A DNA stretch of 64,000 nt from positions 3,127,642 to 3,191,641 of the forward strand of contig NZ_CP014844.1 in the NCBI RefSeq assembly GCF_001598055.1, read 5' to 3'. Under the pieces are notes generated by a model. That model worked only from the letters and a program-made list of their open reading frames with translations, did no database searches and was not told the origin of the DNA. Shown one piece after another: positions 41,392 to 50,850 of the stretch; within the stretch, counting starts at the first letter, position 1; each line of letters begins with the position of its first letter. The position numbers and the translations under genes were made by a program. This stretch comes from Cupriavidus nantongensis (GTDB taxonomy: Bacteria; Pseudomonadota; Gammaproteobacteria; Burkholderiales; Burkholderiaceae).

Positions 41392-43131
41392 TCACGGCTT
41401 GCGGCTGGCCAGCGCCTGCGCCCGGATCGCGCTCAGCGTGGTGCGCGGCGTGATCACGTCCGGGTCCACCTGGATCTCGATCAGCGTCGACACCGGCGCC
41501 GCCAGCGCCTCGCGCAAGGCCGGCGCAAAGGCCTCGGTCGTGGTCACGGTGGCGCCGCGTGCCCCGTAGGCGCGCGCCAGCGCGGCAAAGTCGGGATTGT
41601 GCAGCTCGGTGCCGGACACATGCGTCGGGTATTCGCGCTCCTGGTGCATGCGGATGGTGCCGTACATGCCGTTGTTGACGACGATGATGATGACCGGCGC
41701 CTGGTATTGCATCGACGTAGCCAGTTCCTGGCCATTCATCAGGAAGCAGCCGTCGCCCGCCAGCGCCACCACGGTACGCTGCGGGAAGGCGATCTTGGCG
41801 CCCACTGCCGCCGGCACGCCGTAGCCCATCGCGCCGCTGGTCGGCGCCAGCTGGCCGCGGCCGCCGCTGGTGAACGGGCGATAGTGGAAATAGCGGTGCA
41901 GCCAGCCGGCATAGTTGCCGGCGCCGTTGGTCACCACCGCGTCGGCCGGCAGCAGCTGGTCCAGCGTGCGGATGACCTCGGCCATGTCGACGCCCTGCCC
42001 CGTGAACGGCGGCGGCTGCAGGTAGCGCTCGTAATCGGCATGCGCGGCCTCGGTCCACGCTTTCCAGCGTGGCGCGCCGGGTGGCTGTAGTCCGGCGAGG
42101 CGCGCGGCAATGGCCGGCATCGCGGCCTGGATCATCAGGTCGGCCTGGTACACGCTGCCAAGCTCTTCGGCGCCGGCATGCACATGGACCAGCTTCTGCG
42201 CCGGCCGCGGCGCCGCGATCAGCGCGTAGCCGCCGGTGGTCATCTCGCCCAGCCGCGGGCCGATCGCGAGCACCAGGTCGGCATCGCGGATGCGCTCGGC
42301 CAGCGCGGGATTGATGCCGATGCCGACATCGCCGGCGTAGTTGGGATGGCGGTTGTCGAACAGGTCCTGGCCGCGGAAGGCGCAGCCCACCGGCAGCGCG
42401 AAGCGCTCGGCAAAGGCCTGCAGGTCGGCGCAGGCCTGCGGGGTCCAGCCGCTGCCGCCGGCCAGCACGAACGGGCGCTCGGCGGCCTGGAGCATGTCGG
42501 CCAGCCGCGCCAGCTCGGCCTCGCCGGGCCAGGCCATGACGCGCTGGTAGCCCTGCAACTGCGGCACCACGGCGGTTTGCGCCAGCATGTCTTCGGGCAG
42601 CGCCAGCACCACCGGGCCGGGACGGCCCGAGGTGGCGGTCTGGTAGGCGCGCGCGATGTATTCGGGGATGCGCTCGACCCGGTCGATCTGCGCCACCCAC
42701 TTGGCCATCTGGCCGAACATGCGGCGATAGTCGATTTCCTGGAAGGCCTCGCGGTCCATGAAGTCGGTGCCGACCTGGCCGATAAACAGGATCATCGGGG
42801 TTGAGTCCTGGAACGCGGTATGCACGCCGATGCTGGCATTGGTCGCACCGGGCCCGCGCGTGCAGAACGCCAGCCCCGGGCGGCCGGTCAGCTTGCCGTA
42901 GGCTTCGGCCATCACCGCGGCGCCGCCCTCCTGGCGGCAGACGATAAAGCGCAGCCGGTCGCGGCGGCGGTGGAAGCCGTCGAGCACCGCCAGGTAGCTC
43001 TCGCCGGGCACGCCGAAGGCCAGTTCGGCCCCGTGCGCCAGCAGCGCATCGACCAGGATATGGCCGCCCGGCAGCGGCGTGTCGCGATCGGTGTCTTCAG
43101 GCTGGGTGGCGTTGGCCGGCGTCATTGGCAT
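41392..43131 (-). CDS. Thiamine-diphosphate enzyme of the acetolactate synthase family
   Basis: A 579-residue ThDP enzyme: N-terminal Pyr domain with the catalytic Glu68 (CRQEGGAAVMAEAYG), a central domain, and the C-terminal PP domain with the GDGCF...NN motif (VVALAGDGCFLMNGQEL then VVNNGMYGTIRMHQERE). It resembles catabolic acetolactate synthase, benzoylformate decarboxylase and IlvG-like proteins, but no FAD-binding or regulatory-subunit gene is nearby. Substrate not assignable by eye. It lies between an MFS transporter gene and rraA, all on the same strand. Confidence 0.8.
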   Translation of the reverse strand: MPMTPANATQPEDTDRDTPLPGGHILVDALLAHGAELAFGVPGESYLAVLDGFHRRRDRLRFIVCRQEGGAAVMAEAYGKLTGRPGLAFCTRGPGATNASIGVHTAFQDSTPMILFIGQVGTDFMDREAFQEIDYRRMFGQMAKWVAQIDRVERIPEYIARAYQTATSGRPGPVVLALPEDMLAQTAVVPQLQGYQRVMAWPGEAELARLADMLQAAERPFVLAGGSGWTPQACADLQAFAERFALPVGCAFRGQDLFDNRHPNYAGDVGIGINPALAERIRDADLVLAIGPRLGEMTTGGYALIAAPRPAQKLVHVHAGAEELGSVYQADLMIQAAMPAIAARLAGLQPPGAPRWKAWTEAAHADYERYLQPPPFTGQGVDMAEVIRTLDQLLPADAVVTNGAGNYAGWLHRYFHYRPFTSGGRGQLAPTSGAMGYGVPAAVGAKIAFPQRTVVALAGDGCFLMNGQELATSMQYQAPVIIIVVNNGMYGTIRMHQEREYPTHVSGTELHNPDFAALARAYGARGATVTTTEAFAPALREALAAPVSTLIEIQVDPDVITPRTTLSAIRAQALASRKP

Positions 43132-43169
43132 GGAAACGTTCCTCAGGCAAGCGGATTCGGATAGCGGCG

Positions 43170-43212
43170 GACTGGCGGGCTGCGGACTGACTGGCTCGCT
43201 GACTGGCTCGGC
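43170..43212. repeat. Short GACTGGC direct repeats
   Basis: GACTGGC occurs at 43170-43176, 43189-43195 and 43201-43207; the last two form a 12-bp tandem unit (GACTGGCTCG plus two). It fills the 80-bp space between the MFS stop and the TPP enzyme start. Likely slippage of simple sequence. Confidence 0.4.
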
Positions 43213-44474
43213 TAGGCGGCCTCCGCCCGTGCCGCGGCCTGGCTGCGCGAGCGGTTGCCGTTGCCCACGGTGACCGCGGTGAAGATCGACAGCAGCTGGA
43301 AGCCGCCGATCATGAAGAAGACCCAGGCCGGCAGCCTGGCGTCCATCAGCGCGCCGAAGAACAGCGGGCCGCAGGCCAGGCCGATATCCAGTCCCGAGTA
43401 GACCACGCCGTAGACGCGTCCGGTGGCGCCGGCCGGCGCTGCCGCGCGCACCAGCAGGTCGCGCGAGGGCCCGGCGGTGCCGGCGCCAAAGCCGATCACG
43501 CCCATCAGCACCGGCACCAGCAGCGCCGGCACCAGGTTCAGCCCCACCAGCACCGCCATCAGGCCCGACACGGTGAAGCTGACCGCGATCAGCCGGTCAT
43601 GGTTGCTGGTGCGGCTGGCGGCAAAGCCGCCGACGATCATGCCGCCGGCGCTGCACAGCATGTAGACGGTGTACGACGCGGTCGCCAGCGTGAACGGCAT
43701 GCCGTACAGGTAGGTCAGCGCGGTGGGCGCAAAGCTCTGGATGCCTGCGGCGGAGAACGTCGTCAGCAGGAAGAAGCCCCAGCACACCCACACCTGCGGC
43801 AGGCGCAGGAAGCCCAGCACGCTGCCGTTTGCTGCCGCGGCCCGGGCCGCGGGCCGGCCCACGGCGCCCTGCACTTCGCGCGGGTCCAGAACGCGGCGCA
43901 AAGCTACCAGCACAGCGAGCACGATCAACGCCACCGCCGATGCCGCCGCCAGCGCCACGCGCCAGCTCGCCAGGTTGGCGATCGCCACCAGGAACAGCGG
44001 CGCCGCCGCCCAGCCCAGGTTGCCGGAAATGCCGTGCACCGAGAACGCGTGGCCCAGCCGCGGCTGCGACACATGCTTGTTCAGCAGCGTGAAGTCGGCC
44101 GGATGGAACACGCCGTTGCCCAGCCCGGCCACCGCCGCGCCGAACAGCAGCCCGGCATAGCCGCCGCTGGCCGACAGCAGCAAGGCCGCGGCGCCCAGGC
44201 AGGCCAGTCCGCCGAACAGCACCGGCCGCGCGCCGAAGCGGTCGACCACGAAGCCCGACGCGGTCTGCACCACCGCCGAGACCGCAAAGAACACCGTCAT
44301 CAGCAGGCCCAGCTCGGCATAGCTCAGCCCGAACTCGGCCTTGATCCACGGGAACAGCGGCGCCAGCAACAGGTGGTAGAAGTGCGAGACGCCATGCGCC
44401 AGCCCTACCAGCCCGATCACCTGGGCATCGTGGCGAAGGGAATTGGGCGTGGGCTCGAGGGCGGCGATGGACAT
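43212..44474 (-). CDS. MFS transporter
   Basis: A 420-residue transporter with twelve predicted membrane helices. It starts HDAQVIGLVGLAHGVSHFYH and shows VVDRFGARPVLFGG in the 2-3 loop, a normal MFS signature. It resembles the Fsr/CynX-like and sugar-phosphate antiporter groups loosely; the substrate is unknown. It is upstream of the TPP enzyme gene with 80 bp between, so these genes may share transcription. An intrinsic terminator at 44519-44542 isolates it from the kinase gene. Confidence 0.8.
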   Translation of the reverse strand: MSIAALEPTPNSLRHDAQVIGLVGLAHGVSHFYHLLLAPLFPWIKAEFGLSYAELGLLMTVFFAVSAVVQTASGFVVDRFGARPVLFGGLACLGAAALLLSASGGYAGLLFGAAVAGLGNGVFHPADFTLLNKHVSQPRLGHAFSVHGISGNLGWAAAPLFLVAIANLASWRVALAAASAVALIVLAVLVALRRVLDPREVQGAVGRPAARAAAANGSVLGFLRLPQVWVCWGFFLLTTFSAAGIQSFAPTALTYLYGMPFTLATASYTVYMLCSAGGMIVGGFAASRTSNHDRLIAVSFTVSGLMAVLVGLNLVPALLVPVLMGVIGFGAGTAGPSRDLLVRAAAPAGATGRVYGVVYSGLDIGLACGPLFFGALMDARLPAWVFFMIGGFQLLSIFTAVTVGNGNRSRSQAAARAEAA

Positions 44475-44518
44475 GGCGCTGGCAGTCGGAGAGGCGATGC
44501 GGTGGGCTGGACGGCGGG

Positions 44519-44542
44519 CAAAAAAATACGGGCCGAAGCCCG
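44519..44542 (-). terminator. Intrinsic terminator after the kinase-LytTR gene
   Basis: On the minus strand, CGGGC and GCCCG pair round a TTCG tetraloop (plus-strand 44529-44542), followed by TATTTTTTT. It lies 85 bp after the fusion kinase stop and before the MFS start. Confidence 0.75.
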
Positions 44543-44627
44543 CATCATAGAGGAAAACCCCTGTTCGCTGCTGGCAGGTGGCGGCCCCGGCGCCTGGGCG
44601 CCGGCCGCTGCTGCCCCACCCTCGCCG

Positions 44628-46010
44628 TCACATCTGCTTGAACAGGTGCGCGTACTGGCGCGCCACCGGCAGCAGCTCCGGCCGGTCGCGCAGCCGCAGC
44701 GACAGCCGGCCCAGCGACTGGTTGACCGCGCTGGCGACGCAGCTGATGTTGACCACGGTGCCGCGGTGCACCTGCCAGAAGCGCTCCGGATCGAGCTGCT
44801 GGGTCAGCTCGCGCAGGCTGGTGCGGATCAGCGCCTCGCCGGCGCCCGAGACCACGTTGACGTACTTGTCGGTGGCTTCCAGGTAGATCACCTCATCGAC
44901 CGGGATAATGCGCACCTCCTGCCCCACCAGCGCCTTGATAAAACGCAGGTAATGGCGCTGCGGCGCGCCGGCCGCACCTGGCGCGGCATGCTCGAGCGAT
45001 TCCAGCCGCGCCAGCAGCTGGCGCACATGGGTGATGCCCAGCCCCGAGCCCTTGCCCGAGGCATGGCCGAACCCGACCCCGGTATCGGCGATCACCACCT
45101 GCACCGCGTTGTCGCCTGCGGCGCGCGCCGACAGCCGGATATGGCCGCCGATCATGCAGGGCTCGATGCCGTGCGTGACCGCGTTCTCCACCAGCGGCTG
45201 GATCAGCATCGGCGGAATCTCGACCTTCGCCAGGTCGCGCGGCAGGTCGATGTCGTACGAGAGCCGCTGGCCGAAGCGCATGGCCTGGATCTCGAGATAG
45301 CTGCGCAGCAGCTCGAACTCCTGCCGCAACGTGCATTGCTCGGCGCGAGTATGCGCCAGCGACATGCGCAGGAAGCCGATCAGCCGCTGCAGCAGCTGCC
45401 GCGCCGCGGGCGGATCGGTGGCGATCAGGCCGTCGAGGTTGGCCAGCGAGTTGAACAGGAAGTGCGGCTCGATCTGCGCCTGCAGCGCCATCAGCTGCGC
45501 GCGCACCAGCTGCTTTTCGGCTTCCTCGCGCTGCAGCGCGTCCAGCGCCGCCTGCCGCTCCAGCGACGCCAGCTTCTCGCGCGACCAGTAGAAATAGATC
45601 ATCGACGCGGCCGCCAGCATGCCCACCACCAGGCACATGCGCAGCATGCCGCCGGCCTCGTCGGCCGACTTGGGCGGCAGGTCCAGCACCACGCGCGTGG
45701 CCCAGCTGCCGAACACCACGCCGGCGGGCACGGCCGCGGCGGCGAGCAGCAGGAAGGGCCAGCGGCGCGGCCGGTCGTTCCACCAGATCACCACGCGCGG
45801 GATGTCGATCAGCGCCCAGATCGACAGCCCGATCAGCTGGCTGTAGACGAAGTTGTGCCACAGCGTGCCGCCGGTCTGGAAGCCGTAGTTCAGGCTGATG
45901 GCGATCACCGAGTTCATGCACAGCACGAACAGCAGGTCGCGCCCGAGGATATTCAGGCGGGACGGGATGGCGGTGCAGGCGTGTGTGAAGCAGCGGTCCA
46001 TGGCGTTCAT
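44628..46010 (-). CDS. LytS-type histidine kinase fused to a LytTR DNA-binding domain
   Basis: A 460-residue protein. Four hydrophobic segments lie in residues 25-145; a coiled linker leads to the His_kinase domain with the acceptor box QAQIEPHFLFNSLANLDGL (about residue 184), then a catalytic ATP-binding domain (PLVENAVTHGIEPC, DTGVGFG, GKGSGLGITHVRQLL). Straight after, at about 345, comes a LytTR DNA-binding domain (FIKALVGQEVRIIPVDEVIYL, DKYVNV, WQVHRGTVVNI). There is no receiver domain. Normally these are two proteins, kinase and regulator. The chain is open from end to end with no visible frameshift. Confidence 0.85.
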   Translation of the reverse strand: MNAMDRCFTHACTAIPSRLNILGRDLLFVLCMNSVIAISLNYGFQTGGTLWHNFVYSQLIGLSIWALIDIPRVVIWWNDRPRRWPFLLLAAAAVPAGVVFGSWATRVVLDLPPKSADEAGGMLRMCLVVGMLAAASMIYFYWSREKLASLERQAALDALQREEAEKQLVRAQLMALQAQIEPHFLFNSLANLDGLIATDPPAARQLLQRLIGFLRMSLAHTRAEQCTLRQEFELLRSYLEIQAMRFGQRLSYDIDLPRDLAKVEIPPMLIQPLVENAVTHGIEPCMIGGHIRLSARAAGDNAVQVVIADTGVGFGHASGKGSGLGITHVRQLLARLESLEHAAPGAAGAPQRHYLRFIKALVGQEVRIIPVDEVIYLEATDKYVNVVSGAGEALIRTSLRELTQQLDPERFWQVHRGTVVNISCVASAVNQSLGRLSLRLRDRPELLPVARQYAHLFKQM

Positions 46011-46070
46011 GTTAGCGCGGCTTTCGCCATGCGCAATACAGCGGGTGATGTGACGGAGACATTGGTTACG

Positions 46071-46481
46071 TCAGCGACCCTGCCCCGTCGTCGCGTCGCC
46101 GGAGCGCACGGGTGCAGGCGCCGGGGCCGCGCCGCGGCCTGTTACCGCTCGCCACCATTGCCCGGACAGCACATAGCGCGGAAAGGTGATCCACTGCTCG
46201 GCCAGGATGCGACCCGCGATATCGGCCGGGCCGGCAAACGGCTCCGGCGCATGGGCCTCGAGCCGGTGGCCGCGGCCCTGCAGCGCCATCGACATGCCCA
46301 TGCACACCAGCCCCAGCGCGATCGCCGGCAGGTTCAGGCGCAGCAGGCCATAGGGGCCCAGCACGGTGCCGGCCATGAACATCGGCACGGCCACGATATG
46401 CAGCAGCAGGTTGCGGGGATGCTGGTGGTTGCGGGCATAGCCGCGCCACTGCCGGCGCAGCAGCGGTTCTTCGTCGCGCAT
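46071..46481 (-). CDS. Mpo1/DUF962-like membrane protein
   Basis: A 136-residue protein with two or three hydrophobic helices (HIVAVPMFMAGTVLG; LNLPAIALGLVCMGMSMAL), preceded by the family segment YARNHQHPRNLLLH. Further on it has GHRLEAHAPEPFAGPADIAG and ITFPRYVLSGQWW, typical of Mpo1-like (YGL010w, DUF962) proteins. The yeast member is a fatty-acid alpha-dioxygenase in phytosphingosine breakdown, with Fe-binding His; a similar lipid role here is unproven. The start at 46481 precedes the first conserved block. Confidence 0.7.
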   Translation of the reverse strand: MRDEEPLLRRQWRGYARNHQHPRNLLLHIVAVPMFMAGTVLGPYGLLRLNLPAIALGLVCMGMSMALQGRGHRLEAHAPEPFAGPADIAGRILAEQWITFPRYVLSGQWWRAVTGRGAAPAPAPVRSGDATTGQGR

Positions 46482-46731
46482 GATCGTCTCTCTCTCCCTT
46501 GCCCGGTCCTTGCCGACCGGTGGCCGTGCGCAAACTTTGCTGCGCTGCGGTACACGTGCGGCGCCTGGCCGGAACGCCGGCGCGGGCACGTGCAGGGAAT
46601 GTACCCCGCCGCGGGGGTGGAAGAAAGTCTGTTGCGACGAATGGCTGGCACGGGGTGCGAACGGCACAGAGCCGGTGCGGACGGTGCATCCGCCAGCCCG
46701 CGCGGGGTGCTGCGGGCGCCGCGCGCCCGGA

Positions 46732-47676
46732 TCAGGCGGCCAGGGCCTGGCGGTCGTGCTCGGACAGCGCGCTGCTGACAGTGTCGCGCGACAGGTGCGG
46801 CGCGAACATGTTGATAAAGGCGTGCGCATAGCCGCGCAGATAGGCGCCGCGGCGCACCGCCACGCTGGTGGTGTTGGGCGCGAACAGGTGGTCGGCCGAG
46901 ATCCGCACCAGCCCGGCGTCCTTGCGTTCGTCATAGGCCATCGACGCGATGATGCCAACGCCCAGGTCGAGTTCGGCATAGGTCTTGATCACGTCCGCAT
47001 CGAGCGCCGTCAGCACGATCTCGGGCTGCAGCCCGGCCTCGGCAAAGGCGCTGTCGATTTTGCGGCGGCCGGTGAAGCCGGCGTCGTAGGTGATCAGCTG
47101 GAAGTTCGCGACGTCTTCGAGCGTCGGCTCCGGCAGGCGCGTCAGCGGATGGTCCGGCGACACCACCAGCACGTGCTGCCAGCTGTAGGCCTCGAACGAG
47201 GTCAGCCCGGCCTCGGTCGCCAGCGCCTCGGTGGCGATGCCGATATCGGCCTGCCCGGTCAGCAGCAGCTCGACGATATGCGTGGGCGACGCTTCCTGCA
47301 GTGCCAGCGTCACATGCGGATATTCGCGGCGGAACGCCTGCACCACGCGCGGCAGGGCGTAGCGCGCCTGGGTGTGGGTGGTGGCGACGGTGAGCCGGCC
47401 GGTGTGGCGGCCGGCGTATTCGTCGCCGGCCTGGCGCAGGTTTTCGGCCTCGAGCAGCAGGCGCTCGACGATGCGCACGATCTCGCGGCCGGGCTCGGTC
47501 AGCCCGGTCAGGCGCTTGCCGTAGCGCTCGAAGATCTCTACCCCCAGCTCTTCTTCCAGCTCGCGGATCTGGCGCGACACGCCGGGCTGCGAGGTATAGA
47601 GCGCGTTGGCGACCTCGGTCAGGTTGAACTGGCGGCGCACCGCCTCGCGGATCGAACGGAGTTGCTGGAAGTTCAT
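46732..47676 (-). CDS. cysB: CysB-family LysR regulator of sulfur assimilation
   Basis: A 314-residue LysR protein of the CysB/Cbl branch: HTH with [20 protein letters not shown] followed by [19 protein letters not shown], then [14 protein letters not shown], the sulfate/acetylserine pocket region, and [15 protein letters not shown]. CysB and Cbl turn on sulfate and sulfonate genes when sulfur is short. Its start codon overlaps the cysA stop (47673-47676), so it is translated with the sulfate transporter it presumably controls, giving feedback. CysB and Cbl cannot be told apart by sequence reading alone. Confidence 0.85.
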   Translation of the reverse strand: MNFQQLRSIREAVRRQFNLTEVANALYTSQPGVSRQIRELEEELGVEIFERYGKRLTGLTEPGREIVRIVERLLLEAENLRQAGDEYAGRHTGRLTVATTHTQARYALPRVVQAFRREYPHVTLALQEASPTHIVELLLTGQADIGIATEALATEAGLTSFEAYSWQHVLVVSPDHPLTRLPEPTLEDVANFQLITYDAGFTGRRKIDSAFAEAGLQPEIVLTALDADVIKTYAELDLGVGIIASMAYDERKDAGLVRISADHLFAPNTTSVAVRRGAYLRGYAHAFINMFAPHLSRDTVSSALSEHDRQALAA

Positions 47677-48785
47677 CGTGCGGCCTCTTGTTTCTGGATG
47701 GGGGCGGTGCCGTTGGCTTGCGTAAAGACGCGCAGCTGGCGCGGGCGCACGGCGAGCAGCTCGCCCTCGCGGAAACCCGCATGGCGGAAGCGCTCGAGCG
47801 GCAGCGCCACCTCGATCACGTCCTGGTTGTCTTCGCGCTCGAGCTCGAGCTGCGCCACCGGGCCCAGCGTCAGCGCGCGGCGCAGCGTCACGGCAATGCC
47901 GTCGGCGCCGGGTGCATAGCGCTCCAGGTCCAGGTCGTGCGGACGGACATAGGCGACCGCATCGCCGGCGGTCTCGTGGCCGCTGCCGACCACCGGCAGC
48001 ACCGCCTCGCCGGTATGCAGCAGGCCGCCGCTGTCGCCCACTTCGAGCCGGCCGTGGAACAGGTTGACGTTGCCGAGGAAGCCGAACACGAACGGCGTGG
48101 CCGGATGGTTGTAGACCGCCTCGGGCGAGCCGTACTGCTCGACGCGGCCACGGTTCATCAGCACCACCTGGTCGGCTACCTCGAGCGCTTCTTCCTGGTC
48201 GTGCGTGACGAACACGCTGGTCACATGCAGCTCGTCGTGCAGGCGCCGCAGCCAGCGGCGCAGTTCCTTGCGCACCTTGGCGTCGAGCGCGCCGAACGGT
48301 TCGTCCAGCAGCAGCACGCGCGGCTCCACCGCCAGCGCGCGCGCCAGCGCGATGCGCTGGCGCTGGCCGCCCGACAGCTGCGCCGGGTAGCGGTCGGCGA
48401 GCCAGTCGAGCTGCACCAGATCCAGCAGCGCATGCACCTTGTCGCCGATCTGCGCCTCGTTCGGGCGCTCGGCGCGCGGCTTCACGCGCAGGCCGAAGGC
48501 GACGTTCTCGAACACGCTCATATGCTTGAACAGCGCGTAATGCTGGAACACGAAGCCCACCTGGCGCTGGCGCACGTGCTGGTCCGAGGCATCGCGCCCG
48601 GCCAGCACGATCTGGCCGGCGTCGGCGCGCTCCAGCCCGGCGATGATGCGCAGCAGCGTGGTCTTGCCGCAGCCCGAAGGCCCCAGCAGCGCGGTCAGCT
48701 CGCCCTCGTCGAAATCGAGCGAAACATTGTCCAGCGCGATGAAATCGCCAAAGCGCTTCTCTACGTTCTTGACCTGGATGCTCAT
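47673..48785 (-). CDS. cysA: Sulfate/thiosulfate ABC transporter ATPase CysA
   Basis: A 370-residue ABC ATPase: Walker [10 protein letters not shown] (residues 35-43), Q-loop FQHYALF, signature LSGGQRQR, Walker [12 protein letters not shown] and switch His in [11 protein letters not shown]-terminal regulatory TOBE-like region follows (from about 240). It powers sulfate and thiosulfate import with CysT and CysW. The start overlaps the cysW stop and the stop overlaps the cysB-like start, so the three are translationally coupled. Confidence 0.93.
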   Translation of the reverse strand: MSIQVKNVEKRFGDFIALDNVSLDFDEGELTALLGPSGCGKTTLLRIIAGLERADAGQIVLAGRDASDQHVRQRQVGFVFQHYALFKHMSVFENVAFGLRVKPRAERPNEAQIGDKVHALLDLVQLDWLADRYPAQLSGGQRQRIALARALAVEPRVLLLDEPFGALDAKVRKELRRWLRRLHDELHVTSVFVTHDQEEALEVADQVVLMNRGRVEQYGSPEAVYNHPATPFVFGFLGNVNLFHGRLEVGDSGGLLHTGEAVLPVVGSGHETAGDAVAYVRPHDLDLERYAPGADGIAVTLRRALTLGPVAQLELEREDNQDVIEVALPLERFRHAGFREGELLAVRPRQLRVFTQANGTAPIQKQEAAR

Positions 48786-49723
48786 GATGCTAGTCCTTGC
48801 ACTGAAGCCGGCAGGCTTGCCAGCGGCCGCTCCGGCGCGGCCTCTTCGGTTTCCTTGCGGGCGCGCCATTCCACCAGCGTCTTGATGCCGAGGGTCACCA
48901 GCGCCAGCAGGGTCAGCAGCGACGCCACCGCGAACGCGGCCGCGAAGTTGTACTCGTTGTAGAGAATCTCCACGTGCAGCGGCATGGTGTTGGTCAGCCC
49001 GCGGATATGGCCCGACACCACCGACACCGCGCCGAACTCGCCCATCGCGCGCGCATTGCACAGGATCACGCCGTACAGCAGGCCCCAGCGGATATTGGGC
49101 AGCGTGATATGGCGGAAGGTCTGCCAGCCCGAGGCGCCCAGCACGATCGCGGCCTCTTCCTCTTCGCTGCCCTGCGCCTGCATCAGCGGGATCAGCTCGC
49201 GCGCGACGAAGGGGAAGGTCACGAAGATGGTGGCCAGCACGATGCCCGGCACCGCGAACATGATCTTGATGTCGTGCGCTTCCAGCCACGGACCCAGCCA
49301 TCCCTGCGCGCCGAACAGCAGCACATAGACCAGGCCCGAGATCACCGGCGACACCGAGAACGGCAGGTCGATCAGCGTGATCAGCAAGTTCTTGCCGCGG
49401 AAGTCGAACTTGGCGATGGCCCACGCCGCCGCGACGCCGAATACCACGTTCAGCGGCACCGCGATCGCCGCCACCGTCAGCGTGAGCTGGATCGCGGCCA
49501 GCGCGTCGGGCTCGACCAGCGCTTGCCAGTAGGTTTGCACGCCCTTGCGCAAGGCTTCATAGAACACCGATGCCAGCGGCACGAACAGGAACAGCGTCAG
49601 GAACAGCACCGCCAGCGCGATCAGCGTATAGCGCACCCATGGCGCCTCGCCGGTGGCGTCGAAGCGGTGATGTCCCCTGGCGCTGCCGTGCCCGCCCAGG
49701 CGTCCCGAGATCGATCCGGCCAT
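48782..49723 (-). CDS. cysW: Sulfate/thiosulfate ABC permease CysW
   Basis: A 313-residue permease with six membrane helices and the cytoplasmic coupling motif [20 protein letters not shown], which docks on CysA. Segments such as [20 protein letters not shown] and [11 protein letters not shown] are typical of CysW. The first 30 residues are polar. The start at 49723 is the one nearest the conserved region and 1 bp after the cysT stop. Confidence 0.92.
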   Translation of the reverse strand: MAGSISGRLGGHGSARGHHRFDATGEAPWVRYTLIALAVLFLTLFLFVPLASVFYEALRKGVQTYWQALVEPDALAAIQLTLTVAAIAVPLNVVFGVAAAWAIAKFDFRGKNLLITLIDLPFSVSPVISGLVYVLLFGAQGWLGPWLEAHDIKIMFAVPGIVLATIFVTFPFVARELIPLMQAQGSEEEEAAIVLGASGWQTFRHITLPNIRWGLLYGVILCNARAMGEFGAVSVVSGHIRGLTNTMPLHVEILYNEYNFAAAFAVASLLTLLALVTLGIKTLVEWRARKETEEAAPERPLASLPASVQGLAS

Positions 49724-49724
49724 C

Positions 49725-50693
49725 TCAGAACTCCTTGCCCGGGGCGGGCGCTTCCGGCGCCAGCGCGGCGCGCGCACCGGACTGGTGGCGGCGCGTCCAG
49801 GCCTGCAGCAGGTTGATCAGCAGCAGCAGCGCGAACGAGATCACCAGCATCACCACCGCCACCGCGGTGGCGCCGGCGTAGTCGTACTGCTCCAGCTTGG
49901 AATAGATCATCAGCGGCGCGATCTCGGACACCATCGGCATGTTGCCCGAGATGAATACCACCGAGCCGTACTCGCCGGTGGCGCGCGCGAACGACAGCGC
50001 AAACCCGGTCAGCAGCGCCGGCAGGATCGCCGGCAGGATCACGCGGCGGAAGGTCTGCAGCCGGTTGGCGCCGAGGCTGGCCGCGGCCTCTTCCAGTTCC
50101 TGCTCGACGTCTTCCAGCACCGGCTGCACCGTGCGCACCACGAACGGCAGGCCGATAAAGGTCAGCGCCACCACCACGCCCAGCGGCGTAAACGCGACCT
50201 TGATGCCGAGCGGCTCCAGGTAGCGGCCGATCCAGCCGTTGCCGGCGAACAGCGCGGTCAGCGCGATGCCGGCCACCGCGGTCGGCAGCGCGAACGGCAG
50301 GTCAACCAGCGCATCGATCAGGCGCTTGCCGGCAAAGCGGTAACGCACCAGCACCCACGCCACGACCAGCCCGAACACCGTATTGACGATGGCCGCGATC
50401 AGCGACGCGCCGAAGCTCAGCTGCAGCGAGGCCACCACGCGCGGCGCTGTGATCGCGGTCCAGAACGCGTCCCACGTCATCGTGAACGTCTTCAGGAACG
50501 TGGCCGACAGCGGCACCAGCACGATCAGCGTCAGGTAGAACAGCGTGAACCCGAGCGACAGGCCGAAGCCCGGCAGCACGGTGAAGCGCTGCGTGGATGG
50601 CTTGCGCGGCGCGGGCGCCGAGCCGGACCCGGAACCGGGCGCGCGGGGCGCGGCTGGCGGCGGCGTGTCCGCCAGGGAGATGGATGGAGGCAT
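49725..50693 (-). CDS. cysT: Sulfate/thiosulfate ABC permease CysT (CysU)
   Basis: A 322-residue permease, partner of CysW. After a Pro/Ala-rich N-terminal tail of about 40 residues it has six helices, and the coupling motif [20 protein letters not shown]. The region [20 protein letters not shown] is typical. It is the first gene of the cysTWA-cysB run; the periplasmic binding protein gene sbp, usually next to it, is instead 6.7 kb upstream at 57389. The upstream gap carries three CATAAAGA-type repeats. Confidence 0.92.
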   Translation of the reverse strand: MPPSISLADTPPPAAPRAPGSGSGSAPAPRKPSTQRFTVLPGFGLSLGFTLFYLTLIVLVPLSATFLKTFTMTWDAFWTAITAPRVVASLQLSFGASLIAAIVNTVFGLVVAWVLVRYRFAGKRLIDALVDLPFALPTAVAGIALTALFAGNGWIGRYLEPLGIKVAFTPLGVVVALTFIGLPFVVRTVQPVLEDVEQELEEAAASLGANRLQTFRRVILPAILPALLTGFALSFARATGEYGSVVFISGNMPMVSEIAPLMIYSKLEQYDYAGATAVAVVMLVISFALLLLINLLQAWTRRHQSGARAALAPEAPAPGKEF

Positions 50694-50751
50694 GTCGTCT
50701 CGTCTGTGAGCGGTGCGCTGCCGGGCCTGGTGGCCCGGTCCGGCACGCCGT

Positions 50752-50833
50752 TCTTTATGACGCCGGCGCATATTGCGCCGGCCTACGAGACAGATTTTGC
50801 AGAGCCGTCTTTATAAAAAGAACGAATCTTTAT
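50752..50833 (-). promoter_or_regulatory. AT-rich cysT upstream region with ATAAAGA repeats
   Basis: On the minus strand, ATAAAGA appears three times (plus-strand TCTTTAT at 50752-50758, 50808-50814 and 50827-50833); the last two are 19 bp apart. The region is strikingly AT-rich for this genome and lies 60-140 bp before the cysT start. AT-rich repeated half-sites upstream of sulfate genes are what CysB-type activators bind. The assignment is inferred from position. Confidence 0.45.
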
Positions 50834-50850
50834 GAATTTTCTTAGACGCT

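Noticed and set aside
43599..46778. A 1,059-residue plus-strand frame
   Set aside because: It spans the MFS, kinase and Mpo1-like genes on the opposite strand; the product is low-complexity Arg/Gln/His-rich, a GC-driven shadow.
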